DNA of 64,000 nt, taken from positions 186,001-250,000 of the forward strand of contig NZ_JAFFZW010000007.1 of assembly GCF_017826695.1 (NCBI RefSeq). The letters are read 5' to 3'. The DNA is from Pseudomonas alliivorans. GTDB lineage: Bacteria; Pseudomonadota; Gammaproteobacteria; Pseudomonadales; Pseudomonadaceae. This document shows positions 17,217-26,938 of the stretch, piece after piece. How positions within the stretch are numbered: the first letter of the stretch is position 1; every line of letters starts with the position of its first letter. Below the pieces are notes generated by a model, which was not told the DNA's origin, ran no database searches, and saw only the letters and a program-made list of their open reading frames with translations. The position numbers and the translations under genes are program-made.

Positions 17217-20200
17217 TCAGTCCGGCAGCCAGCCGTTGGCCCAGTATTGCAGGTTGTCCCCGCGCAACATGAAGTCACGCAACACAGTTTCACGCAACTC
17301 ATCCCCCATACGGTAACTGGCATTGGGGTCGGACAGGTGCATGCGAATCGCCTGCAACCATTCCTCGGGACGGTTGGTGAGCACGCGGGTGGCGGGTAAA
17401 TGTCCCCGGTAGGCTTCGGTGTCCGAGCAGATCACCGGATAGCCGCACGCACCATACTCCAACAGCCGCAGATTGCTCTTGCAGTCATTGAAGATGTGAA
17501 ATTCCAGCGGAGCCAGGGCCAGGTCCAGATTAAGACTGGCCAGCTTGGCCGGGTACGTACTCAGACTGACGCCTGGGTGATACTCATGGATATAGGGCCT
17601 GAGCAAGTCGGGGCACATGCCGAAGAGCACCCATTCGACTTCATCGGCCAATTCACGCACCACATCGACAATCAGCTCCAGATCACCGCGGTGACTGGTT
17701 CCGCCGCCCCAGCCGATACGAGGTTTGCCGGACGTGCGACGCTTGCTTTTCAGCCCGTTCCACAGATGCGGTGCCAGCATGTTTGGCACCACGCGAATAT
17801 CGCTGTGCATGCTGGACAGCGCCTGAGCCAGCGGATGAGTCGACACCACCACGCGATCACACAGCCCAATGCCCTTGCGCAGCATCTGGCCTATGTTGTC
17901 AGGCATGTTGCGCCGATGCTCATTGAGCAGCGGAACGTCGGCGATGTAGTCATCCAGCTCGAAAATGCGCATTGCATTCGAGAAACTCTTCACCTGAACG
18001 ATGTCGGGAATCTTGGCCTCGCTGTAACGCCCTTGAAGGATCACCACATCCGGGGATATGCGCTCGACCTCGACAATCGACGGCGAGTGGTACGCCAGAC
18101 TGCCCAGCACGCGTCCAGCGGCCTTCAATTCGATCAGAGGCTGGCTGACCCGGTAGTGCCCCACTGCTGACGAATTGACGATCATGCCCAGAATGGTCGG
18201 CAGATGCCGAGCGCAGAACGGGTTCCAGCCATCCAGCAGACCAGGTTCCAGATCGAAGGATAGCGCTTCATGGAGACTCAGATTGGGGTTGTAGGCCGGG
18301 TCACGGGCGATCGCCGGCAGCCACTTCTGGTAGAAAGCGTTCTGCTCGTCTTCAAGCGCTTTTTTCGACGCATCGGAACGCACAGCGGCAGCAGGTTCGG
18401 CCAATACGACCGTCGAATCGGGGGTGCCGACTATCAGGTAGCCGCTGCGTCCGACGCGCATGCATAGGTCAAGATCGTGCAAGCCTTGGGTGAAGGTTGG
18501 CGCCTCCAACCCATCAAGGCTCTGGAATACGTCCTTGCGCACCATCAGGCAATTACCGCTGACTGCACTCCAGTTCTGCGTCACTTGCAGCCGCTGCATA
18601 TAGCTGTTCGAGCCCGCGTGGAAATTGAAGAATGGTCTGCCAGCCACGCCTTCCATCCCCAGCACCATCCCTGCGTACAGCACATTGCCTTGCGGGTTGA
18701 TGATTCGAGGGCCGACGATACCAACCTCGGGACGCTGAGCATGATTGAGCAGGGTTTCCAGCCAGTCGGCCTGATGGATGATCGAGTGAGGGCTGAGCAT
18801 GACCAGATAGTCGCCACGCGCCTCTCGCGCCGCAATGTTCTGTGCGGTGGCCTCACTGCAGGTTTCAGGCAATGTGAAAATCCGCAGCTTCTCGGTACCC
18901 AGTTGCCCCATCGCGGCAAACCAGGCTTGCGCTTCAGGGGTTTCACTGGCCTTATCAACGATCAACACTTCGTAATTCAGGTAGGACGTGTTGCTCAGCA
19001 GGCTGTCGACACAACGCTCCAGCGCCGCCAATTGGTCGTGCGTCGTGATAATGATCGATACCAGCGGCCGCTCCGGGTGCAGGTATTCGATGCGATTGAT
19101 CAGCGACGACTGGTCATGATGGATCAGATGCTCTCGGCCAATGCGTGTCAGGTGAGCCGACACCAGCGGCTCACTCTTCATGATCACTTCAGGCAGCGAC
19201 AGCCAGTCAGCGAACGCAAGCACTGATTCGACCTGAACTTCCGCGATGTGCTCGATGGTCTGCAACCCCGGGCCTTCCACCAGACGCCAGATCACGTCGT
19301 GGGGTGCCAGCTCTGCGTGCGCAGAGTCGAATCCGCCCATTGCCAGCAGGTTGCGTCGCTCGAAGGCGAGCGCGCGCCCGACATACGGATAGGCGCGCAT
19401 CAGGTCCAGGTTGAATCCGGGCTTGAAAATAGGCTCGCCGGATTCGTCCTCGATGATCGCACCTTCGTCACTGTAGGCGCACAGCATGCCGGGGATGTGC
19501 GCAATGCGTTCGGCCAGCACCAACAGCGAAGTGGATGTCAGCCTGTCACCGGCACGCAGCAGGTACACCCAGTCGGCCTGCTCCAGCAACGGCAGCACGT
19601 CGTTCAACTGCTGCGCCTGATCAGGGTGCAAGGCAAAGCGCAGCACTTGCGGATCGTTGATGCTCGTTGCCGTGGTCAGCACCACAACGGCTTCAGCCGC
19701 GTAGTCCTGTTCGGCAATGCTGCGCAGCGTAGTGTCCAGGTGCTCGGCACTGCCCTCGTCATCAATGATCACTGGAACGATACGCGGCAGCCACGGCCAG
19801 CTCGCAATGCGCTGTTCAAGAAGCTTTTTCTGCGGTTTGCTGAACTGACGGCAGGATAGCCAATCCTCGTAAAGCTCGGCATAACTCTGACTTTCAGCGC
19901 CCACCCGGCTTCGCATGACGCCCTGCCGATTGGCCATGATGCCGTAAATACCAACCTCGTCCCACTCTTCGCGTGGCTCCTGCGAAGCCTTGCGCAGCGG
20001 CAGAAACCTTACCCACCCCTGGGCTGGTGCCTGCTCGCCACTGCGGGCCTTGAGCATTTCGGAAATCCAGCCCCATTCAGTCACTGCCAACTGATTCATT
20101 TCAGGCTGACGACTCAAACGCCCCGGATGCAGACGCTCTATATTTTCGATGCTGTGCAGCGTGACAAGATTGCCGCGGCGCAACAGGCAGATGAACAGCG

Positions 20201-20798
20201 TGAAATCCAGCGTTGCGATAAAACCCTCGCCGGGCTGCGCAATCGATGGCAGCAACTCCAGAACATCGGCCCTGCGCATCAATGCACCGCTGAACCCTCC
20301 CAGATAATTGCGCGGTGTGCGCTCGAAGATGGCCAGCATATCAGCGCCTTTGTACAAGGCGTCGTAAGGCACGAGCCCGACGTTTTCCATTCGTGCCGGC
20401 AACACGTAATTATCGGCGTCCACCAGATGACGCCTGCCGACCACCAGTCGTACGTCGGCATGCGCCTCGAGCACCCGAGCCTGATTCAGCACGCAGTAGG
20501 CATAGAGCCTGTCGTCGTCACACAGAAACTTGATGTATTCGCCGCTGGCTTCTTCCAGGCAGCGAAGCATGTTGCGCTGAAAGCCAAGGCGCTGATCGTT
20601 GCGCACGTAGCGCGCCCGGCTGTCGGGCGCAGACGCCAACTCGTCGAAAATGGCTTTGATTTCGTCGGTCCGACAGTCGTCGCAGACGATGATTTCCAGA
20701 TTGTCGTAGACCTGATCCAGCGCACTTTGCAGCGCCTGGCGAAAGAAGCGTGGATTGAAGGCGGGAATGACGACGCTGACGAGGGGAACTGGATTCAC
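17217..20798 (-). CDS. fgt1: Flagellin glycosyltransferase Fgt1 (three-domain giant)
   Basis: A 1193-residue, multi-domain glycosyltransferase. Domain 1 (residues 1-240) is GT2: VSVVIPAFNPRFFRQAL, IIVCDDC, IKFLCDDDRLYA. Domain 2 (about 590-830) is a second GT2 fold (PLVSIIITTHDQLAALERC) whose usual acidic site reads VMLSPHSI, lacking the DxD aspartates. Domain 3 (about 920-1190) is GT-B-like (PRIGWGGGTSHRGDLELI, LLEYGACGYPVICSD). fgt1 mutants in pv. tabaci and glycinea lose nearly all flagellin glycan, so it is expected to attach the first sugar to serine. The start is GTG with no clear ribosome site; 88 bases separate it from flgL. Confidence 0.88.
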   Translation of the reverse strand: MNPVPLVSVVIPAFNPRFFRQALQSALDQVYDNLEIIVCDDCRTDEIKAIFDELASAPDSRARYVRNDQRLGFQRNMLRCLEEASGEYIKFLCDDDRLYAYCVLNQARVLEAHADVRLVVGRRHLVDADNYVLPARMENVGLVPYDALYKGADMLAIFERTPRNYLGGFSGALMRRADVLELLPSIAQPGEGFIATLDFTLFICLLRRGNLVTLHSIENIERLHPGRLSRQPEMNQLAVTEWGWISEMLKARSGEQAPAQGWVRFLPLRKASQEPREEWDEVGIYGIMANRQGVMRSRVGAESQSYAELYEDWLSCRQFSKPQKKLLEQRIASWPWLPRIVPVIIDDEGSAEHLDTTLRSIAEQDYAAEAVVVLTTATSINDPQVLRFALHPDQAQQLNDVLPLLEQADWVYLLRAGDRLTSTSLLVLAERIAHIPGMLCAYSDEGAIIEDESGEPIFKPGFNLDLMRAYPYVGRALAFERRNLLAMGGFDSAHAELAPHDVIWRLVEGPGLQTIEHIAEVQVESVLAFADWLSLPEVIMKSEPLVSAHLTRIGREHLIHHDQSSLINRIEYLHPERPLVSIIITTHDQLAALERCVDSLLSNTSYLNYEVLIVDKASETPEAQAWFAAMGQLGTEKLRIFTLPETCSEATAQNIAAREARGDYLVMLSPHSIIHQADWLETLLNHAQRPEVGIVGPRIINPQGNVLYAGMVLGMEGVAGRPFFNFHAGSNSYMQRLQVTQNWSAVSGNCLMVRKDVFQSLDGLEAPTFTQGLHDLDLCMRVGRSGYLIVGTPDSTVVLAEPAAAVRSDASKKALEDEQNAFYQKWLPAIARDPAYNPNLSLHEALSFDLEPGLLDGWNPFCARHLPTILGMIVNSSAVGHYRVSQPLIELKAAGRVLGSLAYHSPSIVEVERISPDVVILQGRYSEAKIPDIVQVKSFSNAMRIFELDDYIADVPLLNEHRRNMPDNIGQMLRKGIGLCDRVVVSTHPLAQALSSMHSDIRVVPNMLAPHLWNGLKSKRRTSGKPRIGWGGGTSHRGDLELIVDVVRELADEVEWVLFGMCPDLLRPYIHEYHPGVSLSTYPAKLASLNLDLALAPLEFHIFNDCKSNLRLLEYGACGYPVICSDTEAYRGHLPATRVLTNRPEEWLQAIRMHLSDPNASYRMGDELRETVLRDFMLRGDNLQYWANGWLPD

Positions 20799-20886
20799 TA
20801 TTGCAGACTCGCGAACGGCGGGAAGCGACTGGTCAGGCAGCTCCCCTCACCGCTGAAATAAAGACGGCGGATGCTCAACCCCAGGA

Positions 20887-22479
20887 TTACAGCTGGCTGA
20901 ACAGGTTCAACTTGGACAACTGGACAAACACCTGCTGAGAGGCATCCAGCATAGTCTTCTGCAGCGTCAGCCGGGTTGTGGCTTCAATAATGTCAGCGTT
21001 GACATAAGTGCCCTGCTCGACCGTATTGTTGCCCTTGAGCAAATCGTTCGTCGTACCTTGCGCCATCGCAGCAAGCTGACGCGCACCGCCCGCCGCCTTC
21101 GCGGTGGAGACCTGCTCGATGCTGCTGCTCAGGTTACCCAGCGCCGACGTCATCGATGCATTGAGCTTCTGGGTTGCAACCAGATCGCCATCAGCCGGGG
21201 TACTCAATGCCTTGATGGCGGCCGTCAACGTGTTCAGCACGTTTTCAGTCTGACGAGTGCCGGACTGAACGACGAACTGGTCACCTGCGGCCGGGGTGCC
21301 GTTGATCGCGAAATTGACTCCCGAAGCCTTGGCGTTGCCCCCTGCCATCGTCCCCGAAGAAACCGGCGTGCTGTCGGCGGTAATGGGCGATGCATACAGT
21401 TCGTACGCGGTGGCGCTGGTGAACCTGAGAATGGCGCCGCCGGTAGGAAAGGTATTGTTGTAAGCCGTCAGGTCGGCAGCGCTTGTGCCCACAGCCGAAC
21501 TGCTCACAGTCGCGCTGGACGTGTTGCCAGGGCTGCGGGTTGCATTGACGTTGTCCGGCGTCGACGCAAGGCTGTAGCTTCGATTGGTCATGGCGGCGTC
21601 GGCGGTGGCCGTTGTCGCCTTTTCCGCAGCAGACAGGTTGACGTTCAGGTTCATTTCCACGCCACGGAACGTGAAGGTCTGAGCACCAATGCCGCCGCTG
21701 GTGTAGTTACCGGCTGAAGAGGCGTCTGTGGTGACGTCCTTGCCGGTGCCGTCGGTAATCCTGAATTGCGTACTGCTGGAGAACGTCAGCGTGTAAGGCT
21801 CGCCACCCTGATAGGCAGAGTTGTAGACGCTGGTGGATGTGACCGGACCGCCGGACAGCACGACCTTGCCATCTTCCGTTGCCGGAGACAGCCGCGTGGC
21901 GGACGTGCGCGTCGAGTTGATCGCCTGCTCGAACGCCTCATAGCCGGTGGTATTGCTGGCCAATACCAGGCCATCACCCACGGAGAGGTTAATGCTGGTC
22001 TGGTCACCGTTGTACACGTAAGTGCCGTCGGCAGACTCGGTATAGGCCGGCGTCGACGACTTGGAACCGGAGAAAATGTACTGGCCGTTGCTGTCCTGGC
22101 TGTTCATCAGGCCCAGCAGCTGGCTTTGATACTGCTTCAGTTCATTGGCGATGGCGATACGGCTCGCATCGGTGTACGTACCGTTGCCTGCCCTTACAAT
22201 CGCCTCCCGGGCTGCCTGCATGGTGTCGGTGATGTTGCTCATCGCCGTTTCGGAGTTGTCCACGTTGGTGCTGATCGTGGCAATGTTCGATTCGTACTGG
22301 GTCAGCATCGCATTCTGCTGAGTGAGCTGCAGAACACGCGCAGCCCCTACCGGATCATCGCTCGCCGTATTGAGCTTGATACCGCTGGAGACTTCTTCGC
22401 CCGTCTTGATGACGTTCGAGTAGTTACGCTGATAGTTCGCGGTCGTGGATTCGTAGATCTGGGTGGTTGAAATACGCAT
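20887..22479 (-). CDS. flgL: Flagellar hook-filament junction protein FlgL (HAP3)
   Basis: A 530-residue junction protein linking FlgK to the filament. The flagellin-like ends are clear: MRISTTQIYESTTANYQRN at the start, and YVNADIIEATTRLTLQKTML to LSKLNLFSQL at the end. The variable middle (about residues 150-420) is Ser/Thr/Ala-rich and makes the protein longer than the P. aeruginosa form (about 440). It is the last gene of the flgFGHIJKL series, 13 bases after flgK. Confidence 0.95.
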   Translation of the reverse strand: MRISTTQIYESTTANYQRNYSNVIKTGEEVSSGIKLNTASDDPVGAARVLQLTQQNAMLTQYESNIATISTNVDNSETAMSNITDTMQAAREAIVRAGNGTYTDASRIAIANELKQYQSQLLGLMNSQDSNGQYIFSGSKSSTPAYTESADGTYVYNGDQTSINLSVGDGLVLASNTTGYEAFEQAINSTRTSATRLSPATEDGKVVLSGGPVTSTSVYNSAYQGGEPYTLTFSSSTQFRITDGTGKDVTTDASSAGNYTSGGIGAQTFTFRGVEMNLNVNLSAAEKATTATADAAMTNRSYSLASTPDNVNATRSPGNTSSATVSSSAVGTSAADLTAYNNTFPTGGAILRFTSATAYELYASPITADSTPVSSGTMAGGNAKASGVNFAINGTPAAGDQFVVQSGTRQTENVLNTLTAAIKALSTPADGDLVATQKLNASMTSALGNLSSSIEQVSTAKAAGGARQLAAMAQGTTNDLLKGNNTVEQGTYVNADIIEATTRLTLQKTMLDASQQVFVQLSKLNLFSQL

Positions 22480-22492
22480 GGCTCACGATTCC

Positions 22493-24553
22493 TTAAAGAC
22501 TGTTGATCAGCGTGCTGAAAATGGTTTGGGCCGCCTTGATGATTTGCGAGGAGGCGGTGTAGTACTGCTGATACTTGATCAGGTTGGCCGCTTCCTCGTC
22601 CAGCGATACGCCGGACACCGAGTCCCGTGCGGCCTTGGCCGTTGCCAGGACCGACTCGTTGGCCGTCACATCACTCTTGGCCTGCGCGGTCCGCGTGCCG
22701 ACCACCGACACGATGTCAGCGTAGGCACCGGAAAGACTGGTGCCGACACTGCCACCCGTGACACCCACCGACTTGGAGGTCTGCAGGTCGATCATCGCCA
22801 GCGCGTTACGGTTGTCGGAAGAGCCTGCACCCGTAAGGGAGATGCTGAACGTGTCATTGACAATCGGCGAGCCGGAAAGGGTCATCTCGACCTCGAACGC
22901 CGTCCGGGTATTGGGCGTCGTGGTCGTATTGGTATAACCGATGCTGAGCTTGAGCTGGTTGTTCTGGCCCTGAATGATCGAGCCGCTGACGGCGTTGCCA
23001 TTCTGGTCGAGCACTGCAGCACCGGTTGCATCCACCAGCGAATAGCTCTGAACGCCTGTGGTGCTGGCAGCCCCCATCACCAGCTTCATGGGCGTGGTGG
23101 TTTTCAGCGCGTTGCGCAGATCGGCGGTTTGCGCGGTGTCGTAGATATCGGACTTGGTTGCAACGACCGGTTGGGTAAAGCCACCGGTACCCGAGTTGCT
23201 GGTACCCGCCGCTGCGGTCAGGGGTGCTGCTGCCGCAATGTCCTTGGGATCGGTCAACGCCACAGCGATACCCGAGGCACCGTTGCGGGTCGGCGTCACT
23301 TTGAAGATGTCACCAGCAGCCACCGCATTGCCACTCAGGCTCATGCTGAAGCCATCGAACTGCTTGGGCGGATTGTCGCTCAGCGCACCTGTACCCACGC
23401 TTTCGCCGTTGGGCAGGCGACGTATCGTGTAGTTGTTGGTGTCGCTGAACGTGACTTCGTAATCATCGGCGGTCAGCTTGCTGGTGTCTTTGATGGTGAC
23501 GCCCAGATTGCCGGAGCCTGTGCTGTTATTGACGTTGCCGGTGCTGCGCTGAAGGATGGCATCAGCGCTGTTGATGCTGGTGTACAGACCTGAACCGAAG
23601 TTGCCCTTGCTGTCGATGCCCTGGCTCATCTGGCTGTTCATCTGATCGGCCAGCACCATGGCCACACGCCCCAGCTCATTGGCAGCCGGGACCAGTATGT
23701 CGGCGCGATAACGCAGAAGACCGCCAATCGAACCACCGCTCACGACCGAGGTAATGTCTGTCTTGGTCTGACCGTAAGTGATCTGCAGGCTGTACTGCAA
23801 CGGATCGGCGGCGCTTGGCGTCGCACTCATGGTGTAGGCGTTCGCACCACTGACCAGCGACTGTCCCGTACCAGTGTAGACATCGTAGTTGCCGTTGTTT
23901 TCGACCACTTTGACGCCGACCAGCTCGTTGAGCTTGCGAACGGCTTCGTTGCGCGAATCCAGCAGCGAGTTGGGCGTGGTATTGCCCGCCGAGGCCTGGG
24001 TAATCTGCTTGTTCAGACCAGCGATCTGCTTGGTCAGCTCGTTGGCCTGAAGCGTGAAGGTATTGAGCTGTGCGTTGACGTTGTCGTTCTGCGACGTCAG
24101 CTGTGCAGCCACCGAGTTGAAACGCCCGCTGACCGAAGCCGCCTGGGTCAGAAACGCCGAACGGCTTGACGCCTGCGTGGCGCTGCTGGCGACGCTCTGC
24201 AACTTGGTGAAGAAATCTGTCAGTTGCGCAGCCACGCCGGTCGTGCTGTCGGACAGCAACTGATCGGTCTTGGTCGCCTGCCCGGAGTAAGCCGTGGCAT
24301 CGGCCTTGAGCGCTGTACTGGATTGCAATTGGCTGTCGAGGTAGCTGTTGTAGATGCGACGCACGTCGGACAGCGTGGTGCCGGTGCCGATGTAGCCGAC
24401 CCCCAGACCAATGTTGACCTGTGCCGACGCCGTGGTCATCACCTGCTGACGCGAGTAACCGGCGGTATCCACGTTGGCCGTGTTGTTACCGATGGTGTTG
24501 ATCGCGGCACTGCTGGCATTGATACCTGAGAGCCCAATTGAAATCAGCGACAT
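22493..24553 (-). CDS. flgK: Flagellar hook-associated protein FlgK (HAP1)
   Basis: A 686-residue hook-filament junction protein. The N-terminus has the rod/hook family motif (LSGINASSAAINTIGNNTANVDTAGYSRQ). A coiled region follows (about residues 120-185), then a Thr/Ala/Gly-rich surface domain. The C-terminus carries GVSLDEEAANLIKYQQYYTASSQII, the conserved FlgK closing helix. Ten bases separate its start from the flgJ stop. Size and ends are typical. Confidence 0.96.
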   Translation of the reverse strand: MSLISIGLSGINASSAAINTIGNNTANVDTAGYSRQQVMTTASAQVNIGLGVGYIGTGTTLSDVRRIYNSYLDSQLQSSTALKADATAYSGQATKTDQLLSDSTTGVAAQLTDFFTKLQSVASSATQASSRSAFLTQAASVSGRFNSVAAQLTSQNDNVNAQLNTFTLQANELTKQIAGLNKQITQASAGNTTPNSLLDSRNEAVRKLNELVGVKVVENNGNYDVYTGTGQSLVSGANAYTMSATPSAADPLQYSLQITYGQTKTDITSVVSGGSIGGLLRYRADILVPAANELGRVAMVLADQMNSQMSQGIDSKGNFGSGLYTSINSADAILQRSTGNVNNSTGSGNLGVTIKDTSKLTADDYEVTFSDTNNYTIRRLPNGESVGTGALSDNPPKQFDGFSMSLSGNAVAAGDIFKVTPTRNGASGIAVALTDPKDIAAAAPLTAAAGTSNSGTGGFTQPVVATKSDIYDTAQTADLRNALKTTTPMKLVMGAASTTGVQSYSLVDATGAAVLDQNGNAVSGSIIQGQNNQLKLSIGYTNTTTTPNTRTAFEVEMTLSGSPIVNDTFSISLTGAGSSDNRNALAMIDLQTSKSVGVTGGSVGTSLSGAYADIVSVVGTRTAQAKSDVTANESVLATAKAARDSVSGVSLDEEAANLIKYQQYYTASSQIIKAAQTIFSTLINSL

Positions 24554-24563
24554 GATTAAAACC

Positions 24564-25805
24564 TTATAAAGTCGTGGAAGAGCCCGTTGCAGCGGCGTAC
24601 GTCTGGTAACTCTTCATCTGCTTCGCAATCTGCGAAATCTTGCTGGCATAGTCCGGATCTGTTGCGTAACCGGCCTTCTGCAATTCTTTTACAAACTGTT
24701 CCGGCTTATCGGCCGAATTGACCACTTCTTTATATCGATTGTTGTTCTGCAGCAGACTGACCAGGTCGTGGAAGCTGTCGGCGTACGAGGTATAGGAACG
24801 GAAATCTGCCGTCTCCTTGACCATCTTGCCGTCGCGGAACTCGCTGGTGATCGCACGCGCTTCCGGCCCTTTCCAGCTGCCGGCCGCCTTGATGCCAAAC
24901 AGGTTGTGACTGCTGCTGCCGTCCTGCTGACGCATGATGGATTTGCCCCAGCCGGTTTCCAGTGCAGCCTGCGCCACCAACATGACTGGGTCGACGCCAA
25001 TGCGCGCAGCGGCTTCCTTGGCGAGCGGCAACATGGTTTCCACGAACTGGTCAGCATTGCTGAACGCACGTTTGGCCGGGGCCAAAGGTGGCTGGGCCAT
25101 GGTGCGCACGTACTCCGGCGCCGGTGCCAGATTGGGGTCCAGAGTCCAGTCGCCGTTCTTGCCGCTGGCATTGGCCACGGCGCGTGAAGGCATCGGGCTG
25201 TTGGCAACGTTGGTTGCGGCGGTGGCCGACGGCACGATGCCCGCCAGCAATCTGTCAGTCAGTTTGGTCGGCAGCGACAGACGACGTGCGTTGAGCAGCG
25301 CCATGTCATTACGACCTTCACCGGACGCCGAAGCGGCCGCAGCCGCCTGATCGGCAGCCACCGAACGCGTGGCCCACAGCGGACGCTGATAGACGCTGGT
25401 CGCCAGTTCGGTCTTGGCAGGCGCTGCCGGGTCAGCAGCTGTCGCCGCCTGGTCAGTCGGCGCTGCGTGTTGAATGCCTTTGTCTTTCGACAACTGACGC
25501 ATCAGCACGTCCTGCAGGCCAATGCCGTTACCACGGGTGGACAGCGTCACGGCCAACTGCTGGTCATACATGTCCTGATACTGCCGCGTCGCCGCGGTGT
25601 TCATCGGGTTGTCCTTGGCCAGCACTTCGTTGGCCGAACGCATGGCCTTGAGCATCTGGCTGACGAACAGCGACTCGAACTCCTGGGCGACTTTTTTCTG
25701 GTTCGCCACACTGTCCTTGTCGCCATGCTTCAGCGCTGCCAGACGATTGACGTCGGTATAGGCACCCGAGTCGACCGGCGTGGAAATCCCACCCTTGATG
25801 TCCAT
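24564..25805 (-). CDS. flgJ: Flagellar rod-cap muramidase FlgJ
   Basis: A 413-residue bifunctional periplasmic protein. The N-terminal rod-capping domain (VAQEFESLFVSQMLKAMRSAN, AATRQYQDMYDQQLAVTLS) helps rod assembly. The C-terminal glucosaminidase-type domain (MLVAQAALETGWGKSIMR, SSHNLFGIKA, FRSYTSYADSFHDLV) opens the peptidoglycan for the rod. The linker between them (about 110-245) is Ala/Pro-rich and disordered. It follows flgI by 10 bases. Confidence 0.96.
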   Translation of the reverse strand: MDIKGGISTPVDSGAYTDVNRLAALKHGDKDSVANQKKVAQEFESLFVSQMLKAMRSANEVLAKDNPMNTAATRQYQDMYDQQLAVTLSTRGNGIGLQDVLMRQLSKDKGIQHAAPTDQAATAADPAAPAKTELATSVYQRPLWATRSVAADQAAAAASASGEGRNDMALLNARRLSLPTKLTDRLLAGIVPSATAATNVANSPMPSRAVANASGKNGDWTLDPNLAPAPEYVRTMAQPPLAPAKRAFSNADQFVETMLPLAKEAAARIGVDPVMLVAQAALETGWGKSIMRQQDGSSSHNLFGIKAAGSWKGPEARAITSEFRDGKMVKETADFRSYTSYADSFHDLVSLLQNNNRYKEVVNSADKPEQFVKELQKAGYATDPDYASKISQIAKQMKSYQTYAAATGSSTTL

Positions 25806-25815
25806 GTACGCGTCC

Positions 25816-26925
25816 TCAGATCACGATCAGGTCGGCTTGCAACGCGCCGGCCTGCTTCAAGGCTTCGAGGATGGCCATCAGGTCACCGGGCGCAGCGCCC
25901 ACCTGATTGACCGCACGGACGATTTCGTCAAGCGTGGTGCCCGGACCGAACTTGAACATCGGGTGCAGTTCCTGCTGGGCATTGACCCGCGAGCGAGGGA
26001 CTACAGCCGTCTGGCCACCGGACAACGCGCCCGGCTGACTGACAATAGGGTCTTCAGTGATGGTCACGGTCAGGCTGCCGTGAGTCACGGCGGCTGGCGA
26101 TACCTTCACGTTCTGACCGATCACGATGGTACCGGTCCGCGAATTGATGATGACCTTGGCCGCAGTCTGGCCCGGATCGACTTCGAGGTTTTCCAGAATC
26201 GACAGATAGTCGACGCGCTGGCCCGGATCCAGAGGTGCGGTCACGCGAACCGAGCCGCCATCCAGCGCCTGGGCAACGCCCGGGCCGAGCAGGTCGTTGA
26301 TCTTGTCGACGATGCGCTTGGCGGTGGTGAAGTCGGAACGGTTGAGGTTCAGGGTCAGCGTGTTGCCCTGATTGAAGCCGCTCGGCACCGAACGCTCGAC
26401 CGACGCACCGCCAGGGATACGACCCGACGACGGAACGTTCACAGTAATCTTGGAACCGTCACGGCCTTCCGCGTCGAAACCACCCACCACCAGGTTGCCC
26501 TGAGCGATGGCGTACACATTGCCGTCGACACCTTTCATCGGCGTCATCAACAAGGCACCACCACGCAGGCTCTTGGAGTTACCGATCGAGGAAACGGTAA
26601 TGTCGACTGTCTGGCCCGGCTTGGCGAACGCCGGCAGGTCGGCATAGACCGCCACCGCCGCAACGTTTTTCAGCTGCACCGTACCGGAACCGGCCGGCAC
26701 CTTGATGCCGAACTGCGACAGCATATTGTTGAAGGTCTGCAGCGTGAACGGGGTCTGAGTGGTCTGGTCGCCCGTACCGTTGAGGCCCACCACCAGACCG
26801 TAACCGATCAACTGGTTGGCACGCACGCCGGAGATGCTCGCGATGTCTTTCAGACGTTCGGCGTGCGCACCGAACGCTGTGGTCAACAACAGGGTCGCGG
26901 CTATGAGTTGCTTGAGCTTGATCAT
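25816..26925 (-). CDS. flgI: Flagellar P-ring protein FlgI
   Basis: A 369-residue periplasmic ring protein surrounding the rod at the peptidoglycan layer. A Sec signal peptide is visible (MIKLKQLIAATLLLTTAFGAHA, cleaved before ERLKD). Conserved segments follow: RANQLIGYGLVVGLNGTGDQ, GALLMTPMKGVDG and the C-terminal TTLDEIVRAVNQVGAAPGDLMAIL. An open frame extends 65 codons upstream through flgH, but the ATG at 26925 gives the signal peptide and the usual family length. Confidence 0.97.
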   Translation of the reverse strand: MIKLKQLIAATLLLTTAFGAHAERLKDIASISGVRANQLIGYGLVVGLNGTGDQTTQTPFTLQTFNNMLSQFGIKVPAGSGTVQLKNVAAVAVYADLPAFAKPGQTVDITVSSIGNSKSLRGGALLMTPMKGVDGNVYAIAQGNLVVGGFDAEGRDGSKITVNVPSSGRIPGGASVERSVPSGFNQGNTLTLNLNRSDFTTAKRIVDKINDLLGPGVAQALDGGSVRVTAPLDPGQRVDYLSILENLEVDPGQTAAKVIINSRTGTIVIGQNVKVSPAAVTHGSLTVTITEDPIVSQPGALSGGQTAVVPRSRVNAQQELHPMFKFGPGTTLDEIVRAVNQVGAAPGDLMAILEALKQAGALQADLIVI

Positions 26926-26938
26926 GTCTATCCCGCTA

